DNA of 64,000 bases from Paenibacillus sp. D2_2. GTDB taxonomy: Bacteria; Bacillota; Bacilli; Paenibacillales; Paenibacillaceae. The notes under the pieces are model-generated. The model was not told the origin of the DNA, did no database searches, and saw only the letters and a list, made by a program, of their open reading frames with translations. Positions 49,818 to 60,177 of the stretch are shown here, piece by piece (positions within the stretch are counted from its first letter, which is position 1; each line of letters begins with the position of its first letter). Where the stretch lies: contig NZ_CP133605.1 in NCBI RefSeq assembly GCF_031199965.1, forward strand, positions 3,318,501 to 3,382,500. Direction: 5' to 3'. A program made the translations under genes and the position numbers.

Positions 49818-51140
49818 TTAAGCCATTCCTTCGGCTGTGATAAAGGAGCGGAGGCTGTTCAGCGCACGCTGTGCCAACGCTTCATTCTTCTCGGCTTTCT
49901 TCCGGTATCTTGTATCGAGTTTAGGGAACAGCCCGAAATTCGCATTCATCGGTTGGAAATGCTCGAAATCCGCAGTCGTAATGTAACGGGCCATACTGCC
50001 TAGCGCTGTATCTTCAGGCAGGACTATCCCTTCCTGACCACGGGCCACTCTGGCAGCGTTAATGCCGGCAAGTAAACCGGACGCTGCTGATTCTACATAA
50101 CCTTCCACACCGGTCATCTGCCCAGCGAAGAAGAGTGTTCTGCGCTCTTTCAGCTGATAGGTTGGAAGCATCAATCGAGGTGAATTGATGAATGTGTTGC
50201 GATGCATAACACCGTAACGAACAAACTCCGCATTTTCTAAGCCAGGAATCATTGAGAAGACACGCTTCTGCTCACCCCATTTAAGATGAGTCTGGAATCC
50301 AACCATATTGTAGAGCGTCCCGCAGCATTATCCTGTCTAAGCTGAACCACGGCATGCGGAAGCGTACCGGTATGCGGGTTCACCAAACCTACTGGCTTCA
50401 TCGGACCGAACAGTGCGGTCTGCTTCCCGCGACGCATCATAATCTCAATCGGCATACAGCCTTCAAAATAAACCTCTTTCTCGAACTCCTTAAGCTGAGC
50501 TACCTCAGCATTAATGAGCGCCTCATAGAACACATCAAATTCTTGTTCTGTCATCGGACAGTTCAAATAGGCGGCTTCCCCTTTATCATAACGGGAAGCG
50601 AGGTACACCTTGTTCATATCGATCGAATCTTTCTCAATGATCGGCGCAGCCGCGTCATAGAAATAGAAATAATCTTCTCCAGTTAATGCCTTGATCTGCT
50701 CAGACAGAGCTGGTGAAGTTAAAGGACCTGTAGCGATGACGACGATCCCCTCTTGCGGGATCTCCTTGAGTTCTTCATTCACCACTTCAATGAGCGGATG
50801 CTCACGCAAAGTGCTTGTGATCTCTCCAGAGAAGCCGTCGCGGTCTACAGCCAGCGCCCCACCAGGCAGGAACTGCATTACGGTCAGCCGATCCAAGTAC
50901 GAGGGAATTCAGCATCCGCATTTCTTCCTTCAATACACCAACGGCATTCGTAAGCCCATTCGCTCGCAGCGAGTTACTGCATACGAGCTCGGCAAATTTA
51001 TCGGTATGATGCGCCGGTGTCTTAACCGCCGGACGCATCTCATACAATGTTACTGGAACACCACGGCTGGCGATTTGCCACGCCGCTTCGCTACCGGCTA
51101 ATCCCGCACCGATGACGGTCACTCTACTTGAATCTGTCAA
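49818..51140 (-). CDS. trmFO: Methylenetetrahydrofolate--tRNA-(uracil-5-)-methyltransferase TrmFO (two frame breaks)
   Basis: Folate/FAD-dependent enzyme making m5U54 in tRNA of Gram-positive bacteria. Three open pieces read as one 440-residue gene: FAD motif [89 protein letters not shown] and [20 protein letters not shown]. Breaks: an extra base at 50864 (PAGGALAVD) and a missing base in the CCC at 50319-50321 ([12 protein letters not shown]). It follows topA as in Bacillus. Confidence 0.94.
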
Positions 51141-51191
51141 CTTAATTCCCCCCAGAATTCGCTGCTGTTTATGTCATATCATTTAACTGTC

Positions 51192-53291
51192 TTATTCGCC
51201 TGCAGCGTCTTCGTTCTCCTCGATCTGCTGTACAAAATCACAAGCGGTGCATTGCAGCTTCCCGCCCTGTCTATTCCGTTTCTCAACGAGGAGCGATCCG
51301 CATTTAGGGCAAGGGATCGGTGAAGGCTTATCCCAAGATACAAAATCGCACTCTGGATAGCGATCGCAGCCGTAGAACACTCTGCCCTTCTTACTACGGC
51401 GCTCAACAACATGCCCTTCCTTGCATGTTGGACAGGTCACTCCAATATCCTTGATGATCGGCTTCGTATTTCGGCAATCTGGGAAGCCAGAGCAAGCCAG
51501 GAACTTGCCGAATCTGCCCAATTTATATACAAGCGGTCTACCGCACTTATCGCAAATTTCATCGGAGACCTCATCTTCAATCTCGATCTCCTTCATCTCT
51601 TTCTCAGCAACTTCAAGCCGTTTCTCAAAAGGCTCATAGAACTCGCTCAGGACGCGAACCCAATCCTCAGTACCTTCTTCGACGTGGTCGAGATCTTCCT
51701 CCATATGGGCGGTAAATTCAACATTGAGAATTTCCGGGAAGAACTGTTCCATCTGCTCGAGCACTAGCTCTCCCAATTCAGTCGGAATGAACTTCTTTTC
51801 TTCAATCGCCACATACCCACGCTTCTGAATCGTCTCTAGGGTCGGCGCGTACGTACTCGGGCGTCCAATGCCAAGCTCCTCAAGCGTCTTAACGAGTCGT
51901 GCTTCAGTATATCGCGGAGGCGGCTGAGTAAAATGCTGCTTCGGCTCAATGGCTTCCTTCTTCAGCACGTCGCCTGTATTGAGCGGAGGTAGAAATTTAT
52001 TGTCATCCGTTGTCCCGTCATCATTACCTTCAACGTACACCTTCATGAAACCCGGGAAGCGAATCTTCGAACCAACGGCTCGGAAGGTCACTTCTCCTGC
52101 AGGAATATCGACGGACATCGTATCCAGCACTGCTGAAGACATCTGACTAGCCATGAACCGTTCCCAGACCAGTTTATACAAACGGAACTGATCGCGGCTC
52201 ATGAATGATTTAACAGACTCCGGATCACGAAGTGCCGATGTAGGACGAATCGCTTCATGGGCATCCTGTGCTCCGGCCGCCTTCTTCGAATATTGCCGTG
52301 GTGCTTCTGGAGCGAAATTCTCTCCGAATTTATCCACAATATATTCCTTTGCTTCCTCCTGTGCCGAAGTAGCAATCCGCGTCGAATCTGTACGCATATA
52401 AGTAATTAGACCGACCGTGCCCTCCTTGCCCAAATCGACGCCTTCATATAACTGCTGGGCGACGGACATCGTCTTAGCCGCACGGAAATTCAACTTACGG
52501 GCCGCCTCTTGCTGCAGAGAACTGGTTGTAAACGGAGCGGCAGGATGACGAAGACGTTCCTTCTCCTTCACTTCGCCAACCTTGAACTCGGCGCCCTCTA
52601 GCGCTTTGAGAATCTCTTCGACCTGCTCTTCATTCGCAAGCTCGAGCTTCTCTCCGCGATATTTATGAAATTTCGCCTCAAATTCAGTGCCCTCGATTTT
52701 CAAGGCCGCTGTAATCGTCCAATATTCCTCTGGGACAAAGGCCGAGATTTCATTCTCACGGTCCAAAATAATTTTCACGGCTACCGATTGTACGCGGCCA
52801 GCGGATAGTCCCTTTTTAACCTTCTTCCACAATAGTGGGCTAATCTTATAACCTACCAGACGGTCGAGAATACGTCTCGCCTGTTGGGCATTGACCAGAT
52901 CCATATTGATCTTACGTGGAGTTTTAAAGGCATCCTTAACCGCCTGCTTCGTAATCTCATTGAATACCACGCGGCATTCCTTCGAAGCATCCACATCAAG
53001 CACATGGGCAAGATGCCAAGCAATTGCTTCCCCTTCGCGATCGGGGTCAGCCGCCAGATAAATATTTTTCACTTTTTTACTCGCGTCTTTTAATTCCTTT
53101 AGTACTGAACCTTTTCCACGGATGGTTATATATTTGGGATTGAAATCATTTTCCACATCAACCCCGGTTTGGCTCTTCGGCAGATCGCGAACATGCCCCA
53201 TAGAAGCCTTCACGATATATTTGCTGCCCAAATATTTTCCGATCGTCTTCGCCTTTGCAGGCGACTCCACGATTACGAGAGAATCAGCCAC
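51192..53291 (-). CDS. topA: DNA topoisomerase I
   Basis: Type IA topoisomerase relaxing negative supercoils. 699 residues: TOPRIM domain ([34 protein letters not shown]), catalytic Tyr in [14 protein letters not shown], and three C-terminal C4 zinc ribbons ([56 protein letters not shown]). The frame is intact. It lies between dprA and trmFO. Confidence 0.96.
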   Translation of the reverse strand: MADSLVIVESPAKAKTIGKYLGSKYIVKASMGHVRDLPKSQTGVDVENDFNPKYITIRGKGSVLKELKDASKKVKNIYLAADPDREGEAIAWHLAHVLDVDASKECRVVFNEITKQAVKDAFKTPRKINMDLVNAQQARRILDRLVGYKISPLLWKKVKKGLSAGRVQSVAVKIILDRENEISAFVPEEYWTITAALKIEGTEFEAKFHKYRGEKLELANEEQVEEILKALEGAEFKVGEVKEKERLRHPAAPFTTSSLQQEAARKLNFRAAKTMSVAQQLYEGVDLGKEGTVGLITYMRTDSTRIATSAQEEAKEYIVDKFGENFAPEAPRQYSKKAAGAQDAHEAIRPTSALRDPESVKSFMSRDQFRLYKLVWERFMASQMSSAVLDTMSVDIPAGEVTFRAVGSKIRFPGFMKVYVEGNDDGTTDDNKFLPPLNTGDVLKKEAIEPKQHFTQPPPRYTEARLVKTLEELGIGRPSTYAPTLETIQKRGYVAIEEKKFIPTELGELVLEQMEQFFPEILNVEFTAHMEEDLDHVEEGTEDWVRVLSEFYEPFEKRLEVAEKEMKEIEIEDEVSDEICDKCGRPLVYKLGRFGKFLACSGFPDCRNTKPIIKDIGVTCPTCKEGHVVERRSKKGRVFYGCDRYPECDFVSWDKPSPIPCPKCGSLLVEKRNRQGGKLQCTACDFVQQIEENEDAAGE

Positions 53292-53357
53292 AGATCCATC
53301 CTCCTCTCAACAATTGTATATAGTCATATGTTCGAGCCACTCTTCGATAGGAATGGA

Positions 53358-54448
53358 CTATATAATCTTATAAACAGAACCTGGCAGCTGTACCGCCGCT
53401 TTTTTCATGATTAAAGATAACAGAACTGAATGTAAAAGTCCAAAATCCCATGATGTTTGCAGTAGTAGATCATCAAAATGATTTATTCCCTGCTGCAACA
53501 TATCGTAAATGCGCTGCTCCTCATCTGTCAACTCACAAACTTCAGATCTCCGTTCTGGAACCGCTCGCGAGTAAGATAAAAAAGCCTCATATTCTTCCAC
53601 AATATCGCTAACTCCTGTAACCATTTTCGCTCCTTGCTTGAGCAATTCCAGCGTCCCCGACTCTTCGGTGAAGTAATCGGCCCTGGTACCGCAAATACAT
53701 CCCTGTCTTCTTCCAGGGCCGCGTCGGCCGTAATCAGTGAGCCGCTTCGTGCATCCGCTTCGACAACGACCGTACCGCGAGAAATCCCAGCGATAATCCG
53801 ATTCCGCTGTGGGAACATCCCGGGATGCCCCTTCATGCCGATCGGATATTCCGAAATGATCAAGCCAGACTCTGCGATTCTACGGTACAAAGAGCTATGC
53901 TCAGGAGGATAGGCAATATCGATCGCTGTCCCCAATACAGCAATGGTTCTACCTCCACAGCCAAGCGCGGCATCATGACAGACTCCGTCAATACCACGCG
54001 CCATACCGCTGATAATCGTAATCCCTCGATCACACAGATCCGCTGTTAACTCTGCGGCTACTTTCCGTCCATATGCCGTAGGAAGGCGCGTGCCAACCAT
54101 AGCTACAGATAGAGAAGATAGCAGCTTAACGTCCCCAATTGTATACAGAACCCAAGGAGGTCGAACCGTTTCCTTCATTAATAGTGGATATTCTTCATCG
54201 AAAATAGTAATCGGCCTAATACGTTTACGGTCCATGCGTTCCATTCTTCCTTCAATCCATTCCACAGTGAACTGCTCGGCCATTCGCAGCGCCAATTCCG
54301 CCTCTAGTCCCCTCTCCATCCAATCCGATGCGCTAAATTGATAGGCTTGTACCCAATGGGCATCCTTCTTGACGATATCCTCGATCCTTCTCCAGCCCAG
54401 ACCATTCATCTCATGCAATCCGATCAATACTTCATTTCTGTCCACCAT
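53358..54448 (-). CDS. dprA: DNA processing protein DprA/Smf (frame break near 53656)
   Basis: Loads RecA on single-stranded DNA in natural transformation. About 363 residues when one base is added to the CCCC at 53655-53658, joining [18 protein letters not shown]. It has a SAM-like N-terminus, the Rossmann core with VAMVGTRLPTAYGRKVAAEL, ISGMARGIDGVCHDAALGCG and GTIAVLGTAIDIAYPPEH-like motif, FPQRNRIIAGISRGTVVVEA, and a C-terminal winged-helix (LTDEEQRIYDMLQQGINHFD). GGGAGG precedes the ATG. A strong terminator ends only about 40 bp upstream. Confidence 0.93.
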
Positions 54449-54488
54449 TTAGTCCTCCCATTCATCAGCAATCTGTTAAAAGAACGAC

Positions 54489-54528
54489 AAAAAAGCAACC
54501 CCCTGCCGTTTGGCTTAGAAGGTTGCTT
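54489..54528 (-). terminator. Intrinsic terminator upstream of dprA
   Basis: On the minus strand AAGCAACC pairs with GGTTGCTT around an 18-24 nt loop and ends in TTTTTT. It would stop sucCD transcription after repeats R6b and R6. It lies only about 40 bp before the dprA start, so either the dprA promoter overlaps it or it is a dprA leader element. Confidence 0.8.
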
Positions 54529-54577
54529 ACCTTAAAACTTGCTTCAAATATGCTAGTTGAATTATCTTATAATGCAT

Positions 54578-54790
54578 GTACAAAAAGGTCGGTTTTCAGC
54601 ACCAAGAAGGTTGAATAAAGCTAGGGTCTGAGGAGCGGAGCGTACGTTTTGGGTACGTGAGCACCTGAGATGTTTCCGTAGGAAACATTACTTCGTAAGC
54701 ATCTACTTAGGCCCGGCTGAATTCAAGATTCAACGCCGAATTTGCTTCCTGATTCACTTCGTGATCAAAAGCGGTCTTTTTAGACTACCT
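54578..54790 (+). repeat. Long-form copy (R6) of the dispersed hairpin repeat
   Basis: A 213-bp copy in the sucD-dprA gap. Ends GTACAAAAAGGTCGG and GCGGTCTTTTTAGAC; core CGTAC-GTTTTGG-GTACG. It carries an additional module after GTGAGCACC: ATGTTTCC-GTA-GGAAACAT followed by TACTTCGTAAGCATCTACTT. The same module occurs in R7. With R6b and the terminator at 54489-54528 it fills most of the 54449-54908 gap. Confidence 0.9.
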
Positions 54791-54830
54791 CTAAAGGCTA
54801 TTATAGCAAATTGGATACGTAATCACCAAC

Positions 54831-54900
54831 AGGCCCGGCTGAATAGAAGATTCAATACCGGGCCTATCAATGATTCACTTCAAAAACGGACTTCTGAAAT
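54831..54900 (+). repeat. Degenerate right-half fragment (R6b) forming a strong hairpin
   Basis: AGGCCCGGCTGAATAGAAGA through ATGATTCACTTCAAAAACGG matches the right half of the family with changes. The changes create AGGCCCGG...CCGGGCCT, an 8-bp stem extended by TGAAT/ATTCA. It starts 9 bp past the sucD stop. No T-run follows, so it is not a clear terminator. Confidence 0.65.
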
Positions 54901-54908
54901 GACTTTAC

Positions 54909-55838
54909 TTAGTGGGTTGTGCACATGCCTAACAATCCACGCTCTTCAAGCACGCTGACTAATGTTGCGCCCATCTCGGATGGGGTCGGCGCTACTTTAA
55001 TGCCACATTGCTCCAGCTTGGCGATCTTCTCTTTGGCTGTACCTTTACCACCCGAGATGATCGCACCCGCATGACCCATTCTCTTGCCTGGAGGCGCAGT
55101 TACCCCACCGATGAAGCCTACGACAGGTTTTGTCATATTCTCAGCGATCCATTCAGCTGCTTCTTCCTCAGCCGTACCGCCAATCTCACCGATCATAATT
55201 ACCGCATGTGTATTATCATCTTCATTAAAACGATGCAAAATATCGATAAATTCCGAGCCTTTGACCGGATCTCCGCCGATACCGACCGCGCTGGATTGCC
55301 CGATGCCGCGCGTCGTCAACTGATGAACTGCTTCATAGGTAAGCGTACCGCTACGCGATACTACGCCTACATGACCTGGCAGATGTATATATCCCGGCAT
55401 AATACCAATCTTACATTCGCCCGGCGTGATTACGCCTGGACAGTTCGGACCGATCAGCACCGTCTTCTTGCCTTCCATGTATCGTTTCACCTTGACCATA
55501 TCGAGCACCGGAATGCCTTCCGTAATACAAATAACGAGATCAAGCTCCGCTTCAACGGCTTCCAAGATGGAATCCGCTGCAAATGCAGGCGGTACGTAAA
55601 TAACGCTAGCCGTTGATTTGGTAGCTTCCTTAGCTTCTCTTACTGTATTAAATACTGGCAAGCTCGCTGTCTGTCCGTTCTCCAATTCGATCTCGACCGT
55701 AGTGCCGCCCTTGCCCGGGGACGTGCCGCCAACCATTTGCGTCCCGTAATCCAAGGCACCCTTGGCATGAAACAATGCTGTCTTGCCGGTGATCCCTTGG
55801 GTGATAACCCTTGTATTCTTATCGATCAAAATACTCAT
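54909..55838 (-). CDS. sucD: Succinyl-CoA synthetase subunit alpha
   Basis: TCA-cycle enzyme making succinate and ATP/GTP from succinyl-CoA. 309 residues: CoA-binding Rossmann motif [60 protein letters not shown], and the phospho-His loop [20 protein letters not shown]. It is the second gene of sucCD. The operon appears to be controlled from the region upstream of sucC. Confidence 0.95.
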   Translation of the reverse strand: MSILIDKNTRVITQGITGKTALFHAKGALDYGTQMVGGTSPGKGGTTVEIELENGQTASLPVFNTVREAKEATKSTASVIYVPPAFAADSILEAVEAELDLVICITEGIPVLDMVKVKRYMEGKKTVLIGPNCPGVITPGECKIGIMPGYIHLPGHVGVVSRSGTLTYEAVHQLTTRGIGQSSAVGIGGDPVKGSEFIDILHRFNEDDNTHAVIMIGEIGGTAEEEAAEWIAENMTKPVVGFIGGVTAPPGKRMGHAGAIISGGKGTAKEKIAKLEQCGIKVAPTPSEMGATLVSVLEERGLLGMCTTH

Positions 55839-55874
55839 ACTTCAAGCCTCCCCTTTAATGGATAAGGTGATAGA

Positions 55875-57034
55875 TTACGATACGAGCGCAACGATCTTCT
55901 GCGCGCCATCCGCCATCGAATCCGCCGATACGATCGTCAAATCAGACTCAGCCAGAATGCGTTTGCCAAGCTCCACATTAGTTCCTTCCAGACGTACGAC
56001 TAACGGACGATCAAGCCCAACTTGATGAGCCGCTTCCACAATCCCTGCAGCGATCACATCGCATTTCATAATTCCACCGAAAATATTTACGAAAATCCCC
56101 TTAACTTTATCATCAGATAGAATGATCTTGAACGCTTCCGTAACCTTCTCAGCCGTTGCTCCGCCCCTACGTCGAGGAAGTTGGCAGGATCACCGCCATA
56201 ATATTTAATAATGTCCATCGTTGCCATCGCAAGACCCGCTCCATTGACCATGCAGCCGATGTTTCCATCTAAGGCAATGTAGCTAAGATCAAACTTAGAG
56301 GCTTCGATTTCTTTCTCATTCTCTTCTTCCAAATCACGCAAAGCAACGATATCCTTATGCCGGAACAGCGCATTGGAATCAAAATTCAGTTTGGCATCCA
56401 ATGCCATCACATTACCGTCACCAGTAACTACAAGCGGATTAATCTCAGCGATGGAGCAATCCTTATCGACAAATGCCGTATAGAGAGCCATCATAAATTG
56501 AGCCGCTTTGTTCACCAGTTCATTAGGTATGTTAATCGCATAAGCCAATCTGCGTGCCTGATAGGCCTGAAGCCCTAGAGCAGGATCGACAACTTCTTTG
56601 AATATTTTCTCCGGAGTTGCTGCTGCAACCTCTTCAATCTCTGTACCGCCTTCTTCCGACGCCATCATCACGACGCTACCGGTTCCGCGGTCGACGACTA
56701 CACCTATGTAGTACTCTTTCTTAATATCGCAGCCTTCTTCAATCAGCAACCGTTTGACCTCTTTGCCTTCCGGACCAGTCTGATGCGTTACCAGTACCTT
56801 GCCAAGAATCTCCTGTGCATAAGTCCGCACTTCTTCCAGATTTTTCGCGACCTTAACGCCACCAGCCTTGCCGCGTCCGCCAGCATGGATTTGCGCCTTA
56901 ACAACGACAACTGGACTACCCAGTGCAGCCGCTGCTTCTACAGCCTCATCAACTGTAAACGCAACTTGTCCTCTCGGAACGACTACTCCATACTGCTTCA
57001 GCACTTCTTTTCCTTGATATTCATGGATATTCAT
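55875..57034 (-). CDS. sucC: Succinyl-CoA synthetase subunit beta (frame break near 56165)
   Basis: ATP-grasp subunit of succinyl-CoA synthetase. About 386 residues: [60 protein letters not shown] and [20 protein letters not shown]. One base added to the CCCC at 56164-56167 gives [20 protein letters not shown] and joins the C-terminal [25 protein letters not shown] precedes the ATG. Confidence 0.95.
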
Positions 57035-57131
57035 GCTTTAGAATCCTCCTATCAACAGGCGGTATTAGAAGTTGTTCCATAACCCTAAGTATCGAACCTC
57101 ACAGGTATGGCCAATCGTTGAAACCCCAATC

Positions 57132-57160
57132 ATTGTACCATGTTTTTGAAACGCTTTCCT
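57132..57160 (-). promoter_or_regulatory. sucCD promoter with an overlapping cre site
   Basis: On the minus strand an extended -10 TGGTACAAT (TACAAT at 57132-57137) lies about 100 bp upstream of sucC. Directly upstream, GAAAGCGTTTC (57148-57158) is a perfect 11-bp palindrome matching the core of a CcpA catabolite-responsive element. It falls between -10 and -35, so CcpA binding should repress. Confidence 0.65.
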
Positions 57161-57196
57161 TAAAAAGTTCATGATTTATACACAACTTTTTTATAT

Positions 57197-57224
57197 CGAT
57201 TTGATCTCATTTTGAGATAAATCG
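57197..57224. promoter_or_regulatory. Large inverted repeat in the sucC-yifB gap
   Basis: CGATTT-G-ATCTCA-TTT-TGAGAT-AAATCG: 12 paired bases per arm with one extra base. It lies between divergent sucC and yifB and could be an operator. A T-run downstream on the plus strand also allows a terminator reading, but no plus-strand gene precedes it. The rest of 57226-57444 is AT-rich with nothing I recognise. Confidence 0.4.
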
Positions 57225-57444
57225 GACTTTCTTTTTTTATTTTACAACGCCAATCCTTTCCAAAACGAAAACTGCCACTATATTTCAAAATATTTGTATA
57301 TTCGACTTTTTTCGCTGTAAAACGATATATTGGGGCCGTAACACAACTCACAAAACATATCGCGAAATGAGATTAATGCCCGTACTTTATTCATTATTAA
57401 GAGCGTCAATTCATGTGATATTTTTGATAGTCATTGAGCTAAGC

Positions 57445-57473
57445 TTGACATTTTCAAGAGAAACTTCTACGAT
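57445..57473 (+). promoter_or_regulatory. Putative sigma-A promoter of yifB
   Basis: TTGACA (57445-57450), a 17-bp spacer and TACGAT (57468-57473): perfect -35, 4/6 -10. It points at yifB. The leader contains the palindrome GTTGCC-A-GGCAAC near 57534-57546. Confidence 0.65.
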
Positions 57474-57640
57474 ACGATCAAAGCATAGTTTGGAAAATTT
57501 GGAAGCACCTTTTTTCCCTTAATAATAAGTACTGTTGCCAGGCAACATGTGTCTAATGAAGGTTCGAAGAGCCAATGTCGGTCTACACGCCCGACCTGCT
57601 ATTGAACCTCTTTTATTACGGAAAAGGGGTGTTTTTCGTT

Positions 57641-59232
57641 ATGTCCATGTATGGGAAGCTTTACAGTGCCTGTCTATACGGAATCGATGGAGTATTAATT
57701 GAGGTTGAAGTCGATCTATCCAGCGGTATTCCTCAGGTAAATCTAGTTGGGTTGCCGGACTCAGCAGTGCGTGAGGCCGTGGAAAGAGTGCGCTCGGCGA
57801 TCAAAAACTGCGGGTATACCTTCCCCTACAGCGAGTCACGATTAATCTTGCTCCGGCCGATTTGCGCAAGGCAGGTAGCGCCTTCGATCTAGCCATCGCA
57901 CTCGGACTTTTGGCAGCAAGTGAGCAGATTCGTCTTCCGGAGGCCGATCGCCTGCTTATTCTTGGTGAGCTCTCGCTTGACGGCACGCTTCGTTCAGTTC
58001 CTGGAATACTGGCTATGGTCGATCTGGCGATGAAGCAGGGCTTCACTTCGTTTCTGCTGCCCATAGACAATGCTCCCGAAGCGATGCTGCTAGATGGAAT
58101 TCATGTCTTTGGACTCAAACATTTAAAAGAGCTCGCCCCAGAAGGGATGACCGATAAGAAGAAAACTCAAGCTCCCTTGCAATTATCCTCTCTTTCTCAT
58201 TTGCAGATCCATCAAGATCATCTGATAACGGCCGAGGAGCCTGTACTGTTCCCGCCACCAATTGAAGATTATAGCGATGTTCTTGGACAACAACATGTCA
58301 AGCGAGCGCTGACGATCGCAGCGGCAGGCATGCATAATATCGTACTCATCGGTCCCCCAGGCACCGGGAAGACGATGCTCATTCGCAGACTACCTACGAT
58401 TCTTCCTTCGCTATCTCAGGAAGAAGCTCTGGAAGTCACGAAAATTTACAGCTCGGCAGGCAAATTAAAGGGAAGTGGAAGCGGCTTAATGAGCGCACGC
58501 CCTTTTCGCTCTCCTCACCATACGATCTCAGGGGCTGGACTGATCGGCGGAGGCAGTATACCGAAGCCGGGAGAGGTCAGTCTCGCTCATCACGGCGTCT
58601 TATTCCTTGACGAGCTACCCGAATTCTCTCGAGGCGTTCTGGAGGTGCTCCGTCAGCCACTGGAGGAGCGGGTCGTCTCGATTAGCAGATCACGGGCTTC
58701 TTTTACATTCCCAGCTCGATTTCTACTCGCCGCTTCATTAAATCCATGTCCGTGCGGCTATCTCGGAGCTGAGCCACCGCTCCCTCAATGCACATGTAGT
58801 CCAGCTAGAGTTGCCCAGTATCGTGAGAAGATATCCGGTCCCCTACTAGATCGCATCGATATGCATGTTGAAGTGCCACGTCCGGCTAATTGGAAGAGCG
58901 ATGTTCAGCCTTTATCCTCAGCTGAGATGCGTGCCGCCGTCGAGAATGCCGAAGCGATCCAGCTCAACCGTTACCGCAATTACACATTCACCCGTAACAG
59001 CGAATTATCTGGTAGGATGCTGAGAAAGTTGGCTCCTCTTGACGCCGCAGCGAGCCTCTTATTGGATGCTTCGTTCGAGACGCTAGGGCTCAGCATGCGC
59101 GCCCATGACCGAATTATTAAACTGGCCCGAACGATCGCTGATCTGGAAGGCTCAGATCATATTACATCCGCCCATATCGCCGAGGCGATCCAATATCGTC
59201 AGTTAGATCGGCGCGGAATTGAGACAATATAG
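57641..59232 (+). CDS. Mg-chelatase-like AAA ATPase YifB/ComM (frame break near 57832)
   Basis: Member of the YifB/ComM family; ComM is a helicase that helps branch migration during natural transformation in some bacteria. About 530 residues: an N-terminal Lon-like domain (MYGKLYSACLYGIDGVLIEV, IPQVNLVGLPDSAVREAVER), Walker A VLIGPPGTGKTMLIRRLPTI, LMSARPFRSPHHTISGAGLI, Walker B GVLFLDELPEF, and a Cys cluster NPCPCGYLGAEPPLPQCTCS. One base added near 57832 joins YSRVTINLAPADLRKAGSAF. ATG 57641 has GGGGTG 9 nt upstream; ATG 57575 is an unlikely earlier start. It is the only plus-strand gene. Confidence 0.9.
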
Positions 59233-59241
59233 ATCAAAAAC

Positions 59242-59286
59242 AAAAGCCTCCATTCCCACGGAAATACGTGGTTTTGGAGGCTTTTT
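59242..59286. terminator. Bidirectional terminator between yifB and yraN
   Basis: AAAAGCCTCC pairs with GGAGGCTTTT over a 10-bp stem, with an inner CACG/CGTG stem and T-runs on both strands. It lies between the convergent yifB and yraN, 10 bp past the yifB stop. Confidence 0.9.
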
Positions 59287-59352
59287 GAGTAGAGCTTGTT
59301 CACCATAAATGACCCCGATAGAAGTTTCTCTGAAGAATTTAGTCTCTCTGAT

Positions 59353-59744
59353 CTAAAAGGCAGCCTCTAAATGCTCCAATTGTGGCTCAGCATTTCCTTG
59401 GAACAGAACCGTGATCACATCAAAGCGGACCGTAGCTGTCTGCTTGCCAGTTTGCAGTAAATAGACAGTCGCGGTATCACGTACTTTTTGGATTTTGCGG
59501 GGAGTGATGGATTCGGAAGGAAAACCATATACGAGCGCATAGCCACTACGGCTACGTACCTCTACGATGACAATCTGCTCCTTTTGGTTACGATCAAATC
59601 CAATTCTCCCGTACGGCAGCGCCAATTTTTGGCCAAGATTTTGTATCCCTGATCCTGCAAATATTGCGCCGCCATACTCTCCGCTCGTCTGCCTCGGACT
59701 TGGCGCTCATCCGTAATTGATCTTTCTTTATTGGTGTTTCTCAT
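59353..59744 (-). CDS. yraN: YraN family endonuclease-like protein (UPF0102; frame break near 59583)
   Basis: Small restriction-endonuclease-fold protein of uncertain function, usually found next to rnhB, yifB and dprA. About 130 residues: RRAESMAAQYLQDQGYKILA, then NWRCRTGELDLIV (the GELDLI motif of the fold) and EQIVIVEVRSRSG (EVR active-site region). One base added to the T4 run at 59582-59585 gives VTKKEQIVIVEV. ATG 59744 follows GAAGGAG. Confidence 0.9.
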
Positions 59745-59868
59745 ATGTAACGGCTCCTTCACTATTTCTTACGATTGAGAAAGCTTATGTAAAGAAGATC
59801 TGTCATCACACATCAACCTGTAACTGATAGACTTCAAGCGCCGTAAATTCGCTTCACGGCGCTCTGTA

Positions 59869-60177
59869 TTATTCATAATACCATTCTTCCTCGGCCAGCT
59901 TGTCGGTACGGTATATGAATGTTAATATTTCTGCCACCAGGTTATAAAGCTCTGGTGGAATCTGTTGGTCGAGATCAAGTTTGGACAGTACTTCGACTAG
60001 TGCCGGGTCTTCCTGCACCGGGACTCCATGCTCCCTAGCCGTCTCTAAAATGCGCTCGGCCAACATCCCCCTGCCTTTAGCCGCTACGATCGGAGCATCG
60101 CCTTTGGAAGGTTCGTATTTCAAGGCGACCGCCTTCTTCATCGATAGCGGAAGCTCCTGTGATTTCTCCTCACTCAT
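59869..60177 (-). CDS. Free FlhB cytoplasmic-domain-like protein (YlqH type)
   Basis: 102 residues resembling only the C-terminal cytoplasmic domain of FlhB. After a 15-residue polar start it reads AVALKYEPSKGDAPIVAAKG, ETAREHGVPVQEDPALVEVL, IPPELYNLVAEILTFIYR, aligning with FlhB (28886-29975) from AVALKYDG to VAEVLAYVYR. The NPTH autocleavage motif and all membrane segments are missing, so it mimics the post-cleavage fragment. It overlaps the FliK-like gene by ATGA. A homologue at this locus is known in B. subtilis; its function is not established. Confidence 0.88.
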   Translation of the reverse strand: MSEEKSQELPLSMKKAVALKYEPSKGDAPIVAAKGRGMLAERILETAREHGVPVQEDPALVEVLSKLDLDQQIPPELYNLVAEILTFIYRTDKLAEEEWYYE

